Counted from the first letter of the stretch, positions 9,594 to 18,730 are shown. The stretch is DNA of 64,000 nucleotides from Pseudomonas pudica (GCF_015680405.1 NZ_JADLJS010000005.1:1-64000), one strand, 5' to 3'. Made by a program: numbers and translations. Notes: generated by a model from the sequence alone, not told the origin.

Positions 9594-9617
9594 ACGAGCC
9601 GGGGCGGTGAGAAATTA
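9594..9617 (-). promoter_or_regulatory. Candidate iron-starvation (PvdS/PfrI-type) promoter of pvdO
   Basis: On the minus strand the sequence is TAATT, 16 bases, CGT, close to the PvdS-type consensus TAAAT-N16/17-CGT. It ends 46 bases before the chosen pvdO start, a suitable distance. Confidence 0.5.
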
Positions 9618-9645
9618 ACCAACATCCAAGGTAGCGCGGTCTTAC

Positions 9646-9762
9646 TGTGGGAGCGGCCTTGTGTCGCGAAAGGGGCGCGCAGCGGCCCCACACTCTCAGC
9701 TTCGCCGCAGATATTGCTGGGGCCGCTCTGCGGCCCTTTCGCGACACAAGGCCGCTCCCACA
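9646..9762. repeat. Inverted pair of REP elements (GCGACACAAGGC type)
   Basis: The arms TGTGGGAGCGGCCTTGTG and CACAAGGCCGCTCCCACA flank a GGGGC-rich centre. Same family as 5905-6023 and 28047-28163. Confidence 0.85.
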
Positions 9763-9794
9763 AAAGCTGTTCCCGCGAGTACCGTAGGCAGTGG

Positions 9795-9823
9795 TTGCAA
9801 GGCATGGGGCACCGGGCTATAGT
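9795..9823 (+). promoter_or_regulatory. Sigma-70 promoter ahead of leader ORF and EamA gene
   Basis: TTGCAA (9795-9800), 17-bp spacer, TATAGT (9818-9823). Transcription would begin near 9830, giving a leader of about 300 nt before the exporter start at 10138. Confidence 0.6.
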
Positions 9824-9856
9824 CCAGCCCATTGTTCTCTTCCCGAAGACCTGTTC

Positions 9857-10021
9857 ATGCCAGCCAGCCCTTCCACCACAAGCTTTGCCATCGCGCCAGT
9901 CGCGGGCATGGTCGTGCGTGGCTGCCAGCAGCCGGCGATGATCAGTCACTATCCACCACCACCTGTCAGTGGCGTCGTAGGCGGCGTAGCTCCGCCTCCT
10001 TGCGTGGTCGTGCTGGGCTGA
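9857..10021 (+). CDS. Candidate leader peptide upstream of an EamA exporter
   Basis: A 54-codon ORF begins 27 bases after the predicted transcription start and ends 117 bases before the exporter gene. Its second half is unusual: ISHYPPPP followed by SGVVGG, then APPPCVVVLG and stop. Four consecutive prolines, a further PPP and a terminal valine/leucine run are features of peptides that stall ribosomes, or of amino-acid attenuators such as the E. coli ilvB leader. A hairpin (AGGCGG, 7-base loop, CCGCCT, 9979-9997) lies within the coding region. The Shine-Dalgarno (GAAGA) is weak. I do not recognise the peptide with certainty, and expression is not shown. Confidence 0.45.
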   Translation: MPASPSTTSFAIAPVAGMVVRGCQQPAMISHYPPPPVSGVVGGVAPPPCVVVLG

Positions 10022-10137
10022 TCGGCTTCTGGCCGCAACCCTTCGCACACGCAACCTACTGAACACGGTCGGCGGCTTCCCTCGCTGAAGCGCACGCCGT
10101 CCGTCTGGCTTATTCGCCTTGAATCAGGTGGCAATAC

Positions 10138-11019
10138 ATGTCTGTCTTTAGCAAAGCATCCGTGGCCTCGGCGGCCACTACCAGCCTGTTCGTCCTGCTG
10201 TGGAGCAGCGGGGCGATCGTCTCCAAGCTCGGCCTGGCGCATGCCAGCCCGTTCGCCTTCCTGCTGTTGCGCTCGGCGCTGGCCCTGGCCGGCCTGCTGC
10301 TGATCGGCCCGTTGCTGGGGCTGCGCTGGCCGCGCAGTCGCGGGGCCATCCTTCGGGCCCTGGGCACTGGCTGTGTGCTGCTCGGCGCCTACCAGATCTT
10401 TTACCTGCTGGCGCTCGATACCCATGTCACCCCCGGCATCATGGCCACGGTGATGGGCGTACAACCGATCCTGACCGTGGTGCTGATGGAGCGCCAGCGC
10501 TCCTGGAGCCGCTTGTTCGGCCTAGGGTTGGGGCTTGGCGGGTTGATCATGGTGGTCTACCAGGGCATCAACTTGGGCGGGGTGTCGCTGGCGGGGATGC
10601 TGTTCGCCCTGCTGGCGCTGGCCAGCATGACCTTCGGCTCGATCCTGCAGAAGCGCATCACCGACAACCCCATGGGCACGCTGCCGCTGCAGTACCTGGC
10701 CGGCTTTGCCATGTGCGCGTTGTTCGCGCCGCTGCAGCCGTTGCATGTGGAGTGGACTGGCGGTTTCGTCGGCGCGCTGCTGTGGATGGGGCTGGTGGTC
10801 TCGCTGCTGGCGACCCTGCTGCTGTACCGACTGATCGCCAAGGGTAACCTGGTCAATGTCACCAGCCTGTTCTACCTGGTGCCGGCAGTGACCGCGGTGA
10901 TGGACCTGCTGATCTTCGGCAACCGCCTGGCACCGCTCAGCCTGCTGGGCATGGGGTTGATCGTGGTGGGCCTGCTGTTCGTGTTCCGCAAGCCCGCCGC
11001 GCGCTTGGCCGAGGCGTAG
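10138..11019 (+). CDS. EamA-family (drug/metabolite superfamily) inner-membrane exporter
   Basis: 293 residues with the two-fold EamA repeat and about ten hydrophobic helices, as in RhtA/YdcZ-type exporters of amino acids or other metabolites. The substrate cannot be read from the sequence. The start ATG follows GGTGGCAATAC. The long structured leader with a valine/proline-rich ORF (9857-10021) suggests control by an amino acid or by translational stalling. It faces the DUF4265 gene with a 3-bp gap between stops. Confidence 0.9.
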   Translation: MSVFSKASVASAATTSLFVLLWSSGAIVSKLGLAHASPFAFLLLRSALALAGLLLIGPLLGLRWPRSRGAILRALGTGCVLLGAYQIFYLLALDTHVTPGIMATVMGVQPILTVVLMERQRSWSRLFGLGLGLGGLIMVVYQGINLGGVSLAGMLFALLALASMTFGSILQKRITDNPMGTLPLQYLAGFAMCALFAPLQPLHVEWTGGFVGALLWMGLVVSLLATLLLYRLIAKGNLVNVTSLFYLVPAVTAVMDLLIFGNRLAPLSLLGMGLIVVGLLFVFRKPAARLAEA

Positions 11020-11022
11020 GCC

Positions 11023-11481
11023 CTAGCGGAATTCTTCGGGGATGGCGTGGCGCAATACGCCCTCCTCGAAGTCCAGCAGGCCGGCTTCGCGCTGGGTGAG
11101 CAGGTAGTAGAGCAAGGTGTCGAGCGAGCGCTGCGGCGGGACCTCGACCGCCAGCATCTTCACCGCCTGCTCGGTTTCGCAGTTGCAGCCGAAGTCGTGC
11201 AAGGCCGCGCGTACCTGGTCCAGGGTTTCCGGGGGCCTGACGATAACCCGGAACACCGAACTGCCGCTGCTGTGGCGCAGTTCGGCGAACCAGGTTTCGC
11301 CGGCTTCCTCACGGGTGCCGATCACGTCGCCCGGGGCGATGCCGTAGACATGGAAGGGAATGTTGTCGACGGCATGGCCGCCTTCCACGGCCTTGGCCCA
11401 CAGGCCCTCGACCGAGGCGGGCGGGTAGCCGTTTTCGTCCTGCTCCAGGCGGAACAGGACCTTCTTGTACGCGTCGTTCAT
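11023..11481 (-). CDS. DUF4265-type hypothetical protein
   Basis: 152 residues, soluble, starting MNDAYKKVLFRLEQDENGYP, with no signal peptide or membrane segment. The pattern fits the DUF4265 family, of unknown function. The ATG at 11481 is preceded by GGGGTACAGG; the longer frame runs into the upstream exporter. It lies 13 bp downstream of the EamA gene 11495-12370 on the same strand, so they are probably co-transcribed. Confidence 0.8.
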   Translation of the reverse strand: MNDAYKKVLFRLEQDENGYPPASVEGLWAKAVEGGHAVDNIPFHVYGIAPGDVIGTREEAGETWFAELRHSSGSSVFRVIVRPPETLDQVRAALHDFGCNCETEQAVKMLAVEVPPQRSLDTLLYYLLTQREAGLLDFEEGVLRHAIPEEFR

Positions 11482-11494
11482 CCTGTACCCCGCT

Positions 11495-12370
11495 TCAGCT
11501 GCGCGCCGGGCGCAGCACCAGCCACAATGCCAGGCCAATCAGCAGGCCGCCGTACAGGTGCGCCATCGACAGCGGTTCGTCCAGCAGCCACGCACCCCAC
11601 AATACACCGAATACCGGGATCAGGAAGGTCACGGTGCTAGCCTTGACCGGGCCGATCTCCTCCAGCAGGCGGAAGTACAGGATGTAGGCGAACGCTGTGC
11701 ACAGCAGGCCCAGGCCCAGCAGCGACAGCCACACCTGCCAGCCGCCCCAGCTGGCCGGTGGCTGGCTCAGCGCGCTCCAGGCGAACAATGGGCTCAGCAT
11801 CAAGGTGGCGCCGAGCATGCTGCCCAGTGCCGACAGGCGGCTGTCCAGGCCGCTGACCCAGCGGCGGGCGAGGAAGCCGGCAAAGCCGTAGCAGGTGGTG
11901 GCCGCCAGGCAGGCAAGGGCGCCTTGCAGCAGGGCCAGGTCCAGGGCCACCGGGCCGGCGCCGCTGAGGATGCCGACGCCGAACAGGCCCAGGAAGATGC
12001 CGCAGAGCTTGGCCAGGGTCATCGGTTCGCGGAAGAACAGCACGCCGACCAGCACGCCCATCAGCGGCGTGGTGGCGTTGAAGATTGCCGAGTAGCCGGC
12101 TGGCAGCACCTGGGCGGCCACGGAGTAGAAGGTGGCGGGGATACCGGAGTTGATCATGCCCAGTACCAGGCAGGCGCCGAGCTTGCCCTGGAAGTCCCAG
12201 CGCACGCGGGCGGCGGCAAGCAGGGCGACCAGGCCCAGACAGGCGATGGACACGCGGAAGAACGCCGTCGGCACCGTGCCCAGTTCGGGGGCGATGATGC
12301 GCATGAACAGGAAGCTCGCCCCCCAGACGGCGGCAAGGGTCAGCAGACGGGCTAGGGCGATGGGGCTCAC
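11495..12370 (-). CDS. EamA-family inner-membrane exporter
   Basis: 291 residues with about ten transmembrane helices in two EamA repeats (first repeat begins ALARLLTLAAVWGASFLFMR). The family exports small metabolites; the substrate is unknown. I chose the GTG at 12370 because residues encoded further upstream are translated REP sequence, not protein-like. It heads a two-gene unit with the DUF4265 protein. Confidence 0.85.
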   Translation of the reverse strand: MSPIALARLLTLAAVWGASFLFMRIIAPELGTVPTAFFRVSIACLGLVALLAAARVRWDFQGKLGACLVLGMINSGIPATFYSVAAQVLPAGYSAIFNATTPLMGVLVGVLFFREPMTLAKLCGIFLGLFGVGILSGAGPVALDLALLQGALACLAATTCYGFAGFLARRWVSGLDSRLSALGSMLGATLMLSPLFAWSALSQPPASWGGWQVWLSLLGLGLLCTAFAYILYFRLLEEIGPVKASTVTFLIPVFGVLWGAWLLDEPLSMAHLYGGLLIGLALWLVLRPARS

Positions 12371-12449
12371 AACGGTCTCCGGAGGCAGGGCAGGGGCGCG
12401 AGTGTACGCCAGGGGGGCAGGGGATTCTTGTGCTTTCTTGCGGTGTAAA

Positions 12450-12556
12450 CCTGTGCCGGCCTCTTCGCGGGCACGCTCGCTCCCACAGGTTCTCTGCAAT
12501 GCTCGGCCCTGTGGTAATCCTGGGAGCGGGCGAGCCCGCGAAGAGGCCGGCACAGG
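12450..12556. repeat. Inverted pair of REP elements (TTCGCGGGC type)
   Basis: CCTGTGCCGGCCTCTTCGCGGGC is mirrored by GCCCGCGAAGAGGCCGGCACAGG. The inner stems contain GCTCCCACAGG and CTGGGAGCGG. It fills most of the gap between divergent genes. Confidence 0.85.
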
Positions 12557-12616
12557 CTCCGCAAAAACCAAGAGGCGACTAAGCTCTGTAACTCAACACC
12601 GCACCGAGGTCTTCGC

Positions 12617-14332
12617 ATGTCCCAGCCCTGGCCCGCTGTCGAAATCGCCCGGATGATCCTCGCCGGCTTCGACAACTACCGCGACCACTTCCAGCGCATC
12701 ACCCTCGGTGCCCGCAAGCGCTTCGAGCAGGCGCATTGGCAGGATATCCAGCGTGCCTCCGCCGCCCGCATCAATCTCTATGAAGAGAAGGTCGCCGAGG
12801 TCAACGGCTGGCTACGTCAGGGCTTCGCCGAGGATGTGCTGCTGGATGTGGATCAATGGCCCCTGGTGAAGAACGCCTATATCCACCTGATCGACCCACG
12901 GCTGGACGACGAGCTGTCCGAGACTTGGTACAACTCGCTGTTCTGCAGCCTGTTCAGCCACGACCAGATCAGCGACGGCTGCATGTTCATCCACACCACC
13001 CGGCCGTCCATGCGCAGCCGTGAGCGCGCCGCGCAAACCCGTACCTATCGGCCTGACGCTGGGCTCAAGAGCCTGCTGCGGGCGGTGTTCAGCGATTACC
13101 CGTTCGAAGTGCCGTACGGCGACCTGGAGGGCGACCTGGCGCGCCTGGAAGATCAGTTGCGCGAGTGCCTGCCGGACTGGGTATGCAAGGATTCGACCCT
13201 GGCGTTGGAGCTGTTTGTGCCGGTGCTCTACCGCAACAAGGGTGCCTACCTGGTCGGCCGGCTGTTCAACAGCGACGAGCAGTGGCCGCTGGTAATCCCG
13301 CTGCTGCACCGCGAAGGGCACGGTATCGAGGCCGATGCGCTGATCACCGACGAGGCCGAGGTGTCGATCATCTTTTCCTTCACCCGCTCGTACTTCATGG
13401 TCGATGTGCCGGTGCCGGCGGAGTTCGTCAACTTCCTCAAGCGCATCTTGCCGGGCAAGCACATTGCCGAGCTGTATACCTCCATCGGTTTCTACAAGCA
13501 CGGCAAGTCGGAGTTCTACCGGGCGCTGATCAACCACCTGGCCAGCAGCGACGACCGCTTCGTCATGGCGCCCGGGGTGCGCGGCATGGTCATGAGCGTG
13601 TTCACCCTGCCGGGCTTCAATACCGTGTTCAAGATCATCAAGGACCGTTTTTCACCGTCGAAGACAGTCGACCGCGCCACGGTGATCGACAAATACCGGC
13701 TGGTGAAAAGCGTCGACCGCGTCGGGCGCATGGCCGATACCCAGGAGTTCGCCGATTTTCGTTTTCCGCGCAGCAAGTTCGAGCCGGAATGCCTGGCCGA
13801 ACTGCTGGAGGTGGCGCCATCGACCGTGGCGCTGGAGGGTGACACGGTGCTGATCCGCCACTGCTGGACCGAACGGCGCATGACGCCGCTGAACCTGTAC
13901 CTGGAACACGCCAGCGAGGGCCAGGTGCTGGAGGCGCTGGAGGATTACGGCCTGGCCATCAAGCAGCTGGCGGCGGCGAATATTTTCCCAGGCGACATGT
14001 TGCTGAAGAACTTTGGCGTTACCCGCCATGGCCGGGTGGTGTTCTATGACTATGACGAGATCAGCTTCCTGACCGAAGTGAACTTCCGCCATATCCCGCC
14101 GCCGCGTTACCCGGAAGACGAGATGTCGGGCGAGCCGTGGTACTCGATCGGGCCGCATGACGTGTTCCCCGAGGAGTTTCCGCCGTTCCTGTTTGCCGAT
14201 ATCGGCCAGCGGCGCTTGTTCAGCCGGTTGCATGGGGAGTTGTACGACGCAGATTACTGGAAGGGGCTGCAGGCGGCGATTCGTGAAGGGAAGGTGATCG
14301 ATGTGTTTCCGTATCGGCGCAAGGGGCGGTGA
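12617..14332 (+). CDS. aceK: Isocitrate dehydrogenase kinase/phosphatase
   Basis: 571 residues, the usual AceK length. The bifunctional cytosolic enzyme phosphorylates isocitrate dehydrogenase, diverting carbon into the glyoxylate shunt during growth on acetate or fatty acids, and removes the phosphate otherwise. Visible features are the ATP-binding loop ([17 protein letters not shown] near residue 318) with the lysine-containing FKIIKD, and the catalytic GDMLLKNFG and FYDYDEISF segment (about 460-480). It is monocistronic here, unlike the E. coli aceBAK operon. The metabolic link to the fadD cluster 10 kb away is functional, not an operon. Confidence 0.96.
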   Translation: MSQPWPAVEIARMILAGFDNYRDHFQRITLGARKRFEQAHWQDIQRASAARINLYEEKVAEVNGWLRQGFAEDVLLDVDQWPLVKNAYIHLIDPRLDDELSETWYNSLFCSLFSHDQISDGCMFIHTTRPSMRSRERAAQTRTYRPDAGLKSLLRAVFSDYPFEVPYGDLEGDLARLEDQLRECLPDWVCKDSTLALELFVPVLYRNKGAYLVGRLFNSDEQWPLVIPLLHREGHGIEADALITDEAEVSIIFSFTRSYFMVDVPVPAEFVNFLKRILPGKHIAELYTSIGFYKHGKSEFYRALINHLASSDDRFVMAPGVRGMVMSVFTLPGFNTVFKIIKDRFSPSKTVDRATVIDKYRLVKSVDRVGRMADTQEFADFRFPRSKFEPECLAELLEVAPSTVALEGDTVLIRHCWTERRMTPLNLYLEHASEGQVLEALEDYGLAIKQLAAANIFPGDMLLKNFGVTRHGRVVFYDYDEISFLTEVNFRHIPPPRYPEDEMSGEPWYSIGPHDVFPEEFPPFLFADIGQRRLFSRLHGELYDADYWKGLQAAIREGKVIDVFPYRRKGR

Positions 14333-14342
14333 CTGTGCTTTA

Positions 14343-14432
14343 GCAGGCCTTGCCTCTTCCCGGGTATGGCACAGGATTTGAAACCAGTGGGTCCCTGTGG
14401 GAGCGGGTTTACCCGCGAAGAGGCCGGGCCTG
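14343..14432. repeat. REP element with a degenerate partner
   Basis: A good REP (CCCTGTGGGAGCGGGTTTACCCGCGAAGAGGCC) lies at 14393-14425. The opposite arm, GCCTCTTCCCGGGTA, is eroded. Confidence 0.6.
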
Positions 14433-14442
14433 CTTTCCACCT

Positions 14443-15303
14443 TCACCCTTTCAAACACTTCAACTCACTGAAATCGGTGCGCACCTTGCCCAGCCGCTCC
14501 TGCAGGTACCGCCGCTGCTGCGGGGTACTCTGGTGCACCAGGTCCACCAGCAAGCTGCGGGCCTGCTGCTCGGTATTCTGGTACGCCGCCCGGTACTTCG
14601 GCGTCCACAAGCTCTCCTTGCGCTGCAACAACGTCGCCAGGCGCGGCTCGAAACTGGCGTCGTTGCGCTGGTTCATCGCCAGCAGCAATTGCTGTTGCCA
14701 GTGCGCGCGGTTGGCGATCCATTCGCGGTTCTGGTCGCCCAGCGCCTGGGACCAGGCCTGCACGCGCTGCTTTTGTACCGCGGTCAGCTCGCCAAACCAT
14801 GGCGTCAGGCGTTTCTCCATGCGTTCGGCACGGCGGGCAATCTGCTTGTCCAACGGCGTATCCACATACTTCTTCTGCCGTTCGCTGATGTCCTCGCGGA
14901 AGGCCTCGCGCATCTCCGCCACCTGGGCATCGCTCATGCCGCGCAGCAGTTCGGTGGCCGAAGGGGTGATTTCCTCGGCCACCCGGCCAATCGCCTCGCG
15001 GGCTTCGCGGGTACGCTGCTGCAGGGCCTGGTCGGTCACCTGGTCGTCGGCGACCATGTCGCGTACCCGGTCCAGCCAGTCGAGATAGCTGGGCAACTGG
15101 GTCTTGCAATGCCAGGCCAGGTGCTCCCGCAGGCGGTCGTCAAGCATGGCCTTCTGCTCGCTGTTCATGGCCAGGTAGTCGCCAAGCGACCACGGCACCA
15201 GGCGGTCGAGGTTGCGGTAGGCCAGGTCGATACGGCTGCAGGCGGCCAGGGCCAGGGCGCAGCCGATGGCGACGAGCAGGGCTTTGGACAGGCGTAGCGG
15301 CAT
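14443..15303 (-). CDS. DUF6279-type lipoprotein
   Basis: 286 residues. The ATG at 15303 follows AAGGA and opens a type II signal peptide with lipobox LAAC (Cys22), so the protein should be lipidated and periplasm-facing. The remainder is a highly charged, mostly helical domain (YRNLDRLVPWSLGDYL after the lipobox, many Q/R/E) typical of DUF6279. Function is unknown. Codons upstream of 15303 give no plausible signal. Confidence 0.85.
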   Translation of the reverse strand: MPLRLSKALLVAIGCALALAACSRIDLAYRNLDRLVPWSLGDYLAMNSEQKAMLDDRLREHLAWHCKTQLPSYLDWLDRVRDMVADDQVTDQALQQRTREAREAIGRVAEEITPSATELLRGMSDAQVAEMREAFREDISERQKKYVDTPLDKQIARRAERMEKRLTPWFGELTAVQKQRVQAWSQALGDQNREWIANRAHWQQQLLLAMNQRNDASFEPRLATLLQRKESLWTPKYRAAYQNTEQQARSLLVDLVHQSTPQQRRYLQERLGKVRTDFSELKCLKG

Positions 15304-15433
15304 GGGCTGTTCCTTGCGGGGGCTTGCCCGACGGTAGACGCAAAGAGGCGCTGACGGTTCCACTGCATCAGCGGTCGGGCGGCGCGCTGGCTTCAGGTGT
15401 AGAATAGTCGCCTTGTCTTGAGGAACATCGGAA

Positions 15434-16270
15434 ATGGCTCTGCTTGGGCGTTACAACAGTTTGCAAATCGTGAAACACGTGGACTTCGGCCTGTACCTGG
15501 ACGGCGGCGCCGACGGCGAGATCCTGCTGCCCGGGCGCTACATCCCGAAAAACGCCGAAACCGAAGTGGATGACTGGCTGAACGTGTTCATCTACCTGGA
15601 CAGCGAAGACCAGCTGATCGCCACCACCGAAAAGCCCAAGGTGCAGGTTGGCGAGTTCGCCAGCCTCAAGGTCAAGGACATCAACGGTGCCGGCATCTTC
15701 CTCGACTGGGGCCTGTCGAAGGACCTGCTGATGCCGTACTCGGAAGAGGCGCGGCCGCTGAAGATCGGCGACTACTGCGTGGTGCACGTATACCTCGACA
15801 AGCGCACCCGCCGCATCACTGCCACCTCTCGCCTGGACCGTTACCTGGACCGCACCCCGGCGGACTACCAGGTAGGCCAGCCGGTCGAACTTCTGGTGGC
15901 CGGCGAGACGCCAATGGGCTTCAAGGCGATTATCAACAACCGCCACTGGGGCCTGATCCACAAGAACGAGGTGTTCAAGTTCCTGCGCTCGGGCATGCAT
16001 GAGAAGGGTTTCATCAAGGAAGTGCGCGCGGACGGCAAGATCGCCTTGAGCCTGCAGCCGGTCGGCGCTGCCCTGGCCGATAGCCTGCAGGAGCAGATCA
16101 TGGCGCGCCTGGAGGCCGAAGGCGGAGTGCTGGGGGTGTGCGACAAGAGCGATCCGGCGTTGATCAGCAAGCTGTTCAACGTCAGCAAGGGCAACTTCAA
16201 GAAGGCCATTGGCGGGTTGTTCAAGCAAGGCCGCATCGTCATCCATGACGATCGCATCGAGAAGGCCTGA
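15434..16270 (+). CDS. cvfB: CvfB-family S1 RNA-binding protein
   Basis: 278 residues starting MALLGRYNSLQIVKHVDFGLY, with successive S1-like OB domains over roughly residues 1-210 (GAGIFLDWGLSKDLLMPYSE in the second) and a winged-helix-like C-terminus. CvfB/YitL proteins bind RNA; in Staphylococcus they affect virulence gene expression, while a Pseudomonas role is not known to me. The stop TGA abuts the stop of the convergent gene in a 16-bp palindrome. Confidence 0.85.
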   Translation: MALLGRYNSLQIVKHVDFGLYLDGGADGEILLPGRYIPKNAETEVDDWLNVFIYLDSEDQLIATTEKPKVQVGEFASLKVKDINGAGIFLDWGLSKDLLMPYSEEARPLKIGDYCVVHVYLDKRTRRITATSRLDRYLDRTPADYQVGQPVELLVAGETPMGFKAIINNRHWGLIHKNEVFKFLRSGMHEKGFIKEVRADGKIALSLQPVGAALADSLQEQIMARLEAEGGVLGVCDKSDPALISKLFNVSKGNFKKAIGGLFKQGRIVIHDDRIEKA

Positions 16271-16651
16271 TCAGGCCTGCACGAAGGTACGGAAGTCCAG
16301 CTGCTCGCCACCCGGGCGGGTGTCGCGCAGCAGCGAGTCGCGGTCGGCGCTGAGGGCCAGGCTGATGGTCGAGCGGCGCTTGCCAGGGTTGCGCACTTCC
16401 ATCTGTTCCTGGTGAGCACGCAGGAAGTTGGTCGGCACCTTCAAGTGCTGCAGCTCGTCGCTTTCCGGGGTGTGCAGCAGCAGGTTGACCCAGTCGGGCT
16501 GGCCCTTGCGCAGCAGCGCCACCGGCACCTCGAACCACCACAGGTTGCGCTTGCGGTCGAGGATGGCGAACAGGGTGTTGCTGCTGGTCAGCACCGGGCG
16601 GGCCAGTGCTTCGTTGCGCCGGGCGATGGCGGCGGGTTTGTCGAGTTTCAT
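16271..16651 (-). CDS. Hypothetical cytosolic protein
   Basis: 126 residues, start MKLDKPAAIARRNEALARP, no signal peptide or transmembrane segment. It has a compact beta-rich middle (NTLFAILDRKRNLWWFEVP). I do not recognise the family. Coding looks real: it has a good start with AGGAACC upstream, fills the space precisely up to the cvfB stop, and uses codons like its neighbours. Confidence 0.75.
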   Translation of the reverse strand: MKLDKPAAIARRNEALARPVLTSSNTLFAILDRKRNLWWFEVPVALLRKGQPDWVNLLLHTPESDELQHLKVPTNFLRAHQEQMEVRNPGKRRSTISLALSADRDSLLRDTRPGGEQLDFRTFVQA

Positions 16652-16763
16652 GCAGGTTCCTGCGGGTTGACGCTATGAAGGCCTGCATTGTGAGGGGTGG
16701 CGGGTAGCGGGGCAAGGTTTGCCAACCGCCTTGCCGTTCGGCTCGAGGGCGAGAAAACTGTTG

Positions 16764-16791
16764 GAACGCTTGGCGAAGGCGTTGGGTCCAC
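16764..16791 (+). promoter_or_regulatory. AlgU (sigma-22)-like promoter of the CsbD gene
   Basis: GAACGC, 17 bases, TCCAC resembles the AlgU/RpoE consensus GAACTT-N16/17-TCTGA. It sits 46 bases before the CsbD start. CsbD-family genes are commonly stress induced, but the match is partial. Confidence 0.35.
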
Positions 16792-16837
16792 CGACTGTCG
16801 GCACGGTCCACGTGCCCCCAATTGCAGGAGTTTTGCC

Positions 16838-17017
16838 ATGAGCGGTACCAAAGACAAAGCGAAAGGCCTGGCCAACGAAGCGATCGGCAACGTCAAGCAG
16901 GGTGTCGGCAAAGTGACCGACAACGAGCGACTGCGGGCCGAGGGTGAAGCGCAGGAGCTCAAGGGCGAGGGGCAACAGATCAAGGGCAACGTGAAGGACG
17001 CGGTGAAAAAGCCTTGA
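16838..17017 (+). CDS. CsbD-family stress-response protein
   Basis: 59 residues, highly charged and low in aromatics, with the family pattern [21 protein letters not shown]. CsbD-like proteins are general-stress proteins of unknown mechanism. ATG 16838 is preceded by GCAGGAG. A longer frame starting at 16697 would prepend 47 unrelated residues. Flanked by its own candidate promoter and a downstream REP pair, it is probably monocistronic. Confidence 0.9.
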   Translation: MSGTKDKAKGLANEAIGNVKQGVGKVTDNERLRAEGEAQELKGEGQQIKGNVKDAVKKP

Positions 17018-17024
17018 TGTAAGT

Positions 17025-17138
17025 GGCCTGTCCCGGCCTTTTCCCGGGCGAACCCGCTCCCACAGGTGCTGCACAGACTTCACGCACTGTACAGCACCTG
17101 TGGGAGCGGGTTTACCCGCGAAGAGGCCGGTACTGGCG
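17025..17138. repeat. Inverted pair of REP elements (TTACCCGCG type)
   Basis: CGGCCTTTTCCCGGGCGAACCCGCTCCCACAGG is mirrored by CCTGTGGGAGCGGGTTTACCCGCGAAGAGGCCGG. Confidence 0.8.
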
Positions 17139-17237
17139 TAAGCAAATTCTTGCAGCATGGCCGGGATCAGCACAGTAACGGCATGGTCTATTAGACTTAC
17201 CGTGGTACTCACGAATCGAGCGGCGAAAGGAGACGCT

Positions 17238-18197
17238 ATGATTTTCCCCGACCTGCGCGGTCTGCCCCTGCACCGCGTGCTGGTACGCACCGTCAAGGAA
17301 TTCCTCGACGACGAAATGTCGACCTACGCTTCCGCGCTGGCCTACCAGATGCTGTTTTCGTTATTCCCCTTCCTGCTATTCCTGATCGCCCTGATCGGTT
17401 TCCTGCACCTGCCGGACTTCTTCTCCTGGCTGCGCCTTCAATCGGAGCTGGTGTTGCCACCCCAGGCGCTGGAGCAGGTGAACCCGGTGATCGACCAGTT
17501 GCAGCAGTCCAAGGGCGGGCTGCTGTCGGCGGGTATCGTGATTGCCCTGTGGACTGCATCGGCGGGTGTGCGCTTGATGATGAGCGCGATGAACGCCGCC
17601 TACGATGTGCCCGAGGGCCGCCCCGTGTGGAAGCGCATCCCGTTGTCGATCGTCTACACCGTAGGCATTGCCGGCATGTTGCTGGTGGCTGCGGCGCTGA
17701 TGGTGCTGGGGCCGCAGGTGATGGAGTGGATTGCCGCCCAGGTCGGCATGCAGGAGGTGATCGTCACGGTGTGGACCATTCTGCGCTGGCCGGCAATCAT
17801 CATCCTGATGATGGTGGCGGTTGCGCTGATCTACTACGTGATGCCCGATGTGAAGCAGCAGTTCCGCTTCATCACCCCGGGCTCGGTGCTGGCGGTGGTG
17901 GTTTGGATCGTGGCGTCGCTGGGCTTTGCCTACTACGTGAAGACCTTTGCCGACTACAACGCCATGTACGGCAGTATCGGTGCAATCATCGTGCTATTGC
18001 TGTATTTCTATATCTCTGCTGCCGTTTTGCTGCTGGGCGCGGAGATGAACGCAGTGATCGAACACATGTCGAGCGAGGGCAAGAACCCTGGCGAGAAGGA
18101 CGTCGATGAGCACAAGCCCCGCGAGACCATTAGCGTGCTGGGCCATGAGCACCCGGTACCGAGCGAGCACCAATCTTCAGAGCCGACACCCCGATGA
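17238..18197 (+). CDS. YihY/BrkB-family inner-membrane protein
   Basis: 319 residues with six hydrophobic helices between about residues 30 and 265 and a hydrophilic, charged C-terminal tail. The motifs ([39 protein letters not shown]) are those of YihY/BrkB proteins, historically misnamed ribonuclease BN. Transport activity is only proposed for the family. ATG 17238 follows AAAGGAGAC; the extra 27 residues of the longer frame are not conserved-looking. Its last four bases overlap the def start (ATGA), implying translational coupling. Confidence 0.9.
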   Translation: MIFPDLRGLPLHRVLVRTVKEFLDDEMSTYASALAYQMLFSLFPFLLFLIALIGFLHLPDFFSWLRLQSELVLPPQALEQVNPVIDQLQQSKGGLLSAGIVIALWTASAGVRLMMSAMNAAYDVPEGRPVWKRIPLSIVYTVGIAGMLLVAAALMVLGPQVMEWIAAQVGMQEVIVTVWTILRWPAIIILMMVAVALIYYVMPDVKQQFRFITPGSVLAVVVWIVASLGFAYYVKTFADYNAMYGSIGAIIVLLLYFYISAAVLLLGAEMNAVIEHMSSEGKNPGEKDVDEHKPRETISVLGHEHPVPSEHQSSEPTPR

Positions 18198-18730
18198 TCC
18201 GTGACATTCTCAAGATGGGCGACGAACGACTGCTGCGCATCGCCCCACCAGTGCCCGAGCACCTGCTCGGCAGTGCCGAACTGCAGCAACTGATCGACGA
18301 CATGTTCGAAACCATGCGCCATGTGGGCGGCGTGGGGCTGGCCGCGCCACAGATCGGCATCGACCTGCAGCTGGTGATCTTCGGCTTCGAGCGCAGCGAG
18401 CGCTACCCGGATGCCGAACCGGTGCCGCAGACCATCCTGCTCAACCCGGTCATCACGCCGACATCCAGCGAGATCGAGGATGGTTGGGAAGGCTGCCTTT
18501 CAGTGCCCGGCCTGCGCGGTGTGGTGCCGCGTTTCAAGCACATCTGCTATGAAGGCATCGACCCCCATGGCAATCCGATCAACCGCTTTGCCGACGGCTT
18601 CCATGCGCGGGTGGTGCAGCATGAATGTGACCACCTGATCGGTCGGTTGTACCCGTCACGCATCCAGGACTTTTCCCGGTTCGGCTACACCGAGGTGCTG
18701 TTCCCCGGGCTCGACGCCAGCGACGACTGA
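18194..18730 (+). CDS. def: Peptide deformylase
   Basis: 178 residues. It removes the N-formyl group from nascent proteins in the cytosol. All three motifs are present: [10 protein letters not shown] (residue 46), EGCLSVPG (about 99) with the metal-ligand Cys, and [10 protein letters not shown] (about 142) with the two His ligands and catalytic Glu. The start overlaps the preceding yihY-like stop. This is probably a second deformylase, because the canonical essential def usually sits beside fmt, which is absent here. The 3' end overlaps the convergent GNAT gene by 46 bp. Confidence 0.93.
   Translation: MIRDILKMGDERLLRIAPPVPEHLLGSAELQQLIDDMFETMRHVGGVGLAAPQIGIDLQLVIFGFERSERYPDAEPVPQTILLNPVITPTSSEIEDGWEGCLSVPGLRGVVPRFKHICYEGIDPHGNPINRFADGFHARVVQHECDHLIGRLYPSRIQDFSRFGYTEVLFPGLDASDD

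Noticed and set aside
9949..10464. 171-codon minus-strand frame across the EamA leader and start
   Set aside because: Composition is Gln/Ala/Gly-rich, no SD, and it overlaps a well-supported promoter, leader ORF and gene on the other strand.
11465..12355. 296-codon plus-strand frame over the EamA gene
   Set aside because: Translation is Gln/Ala/Gly-rich low-complexity, typical of the complement of a membrane-protein gene.
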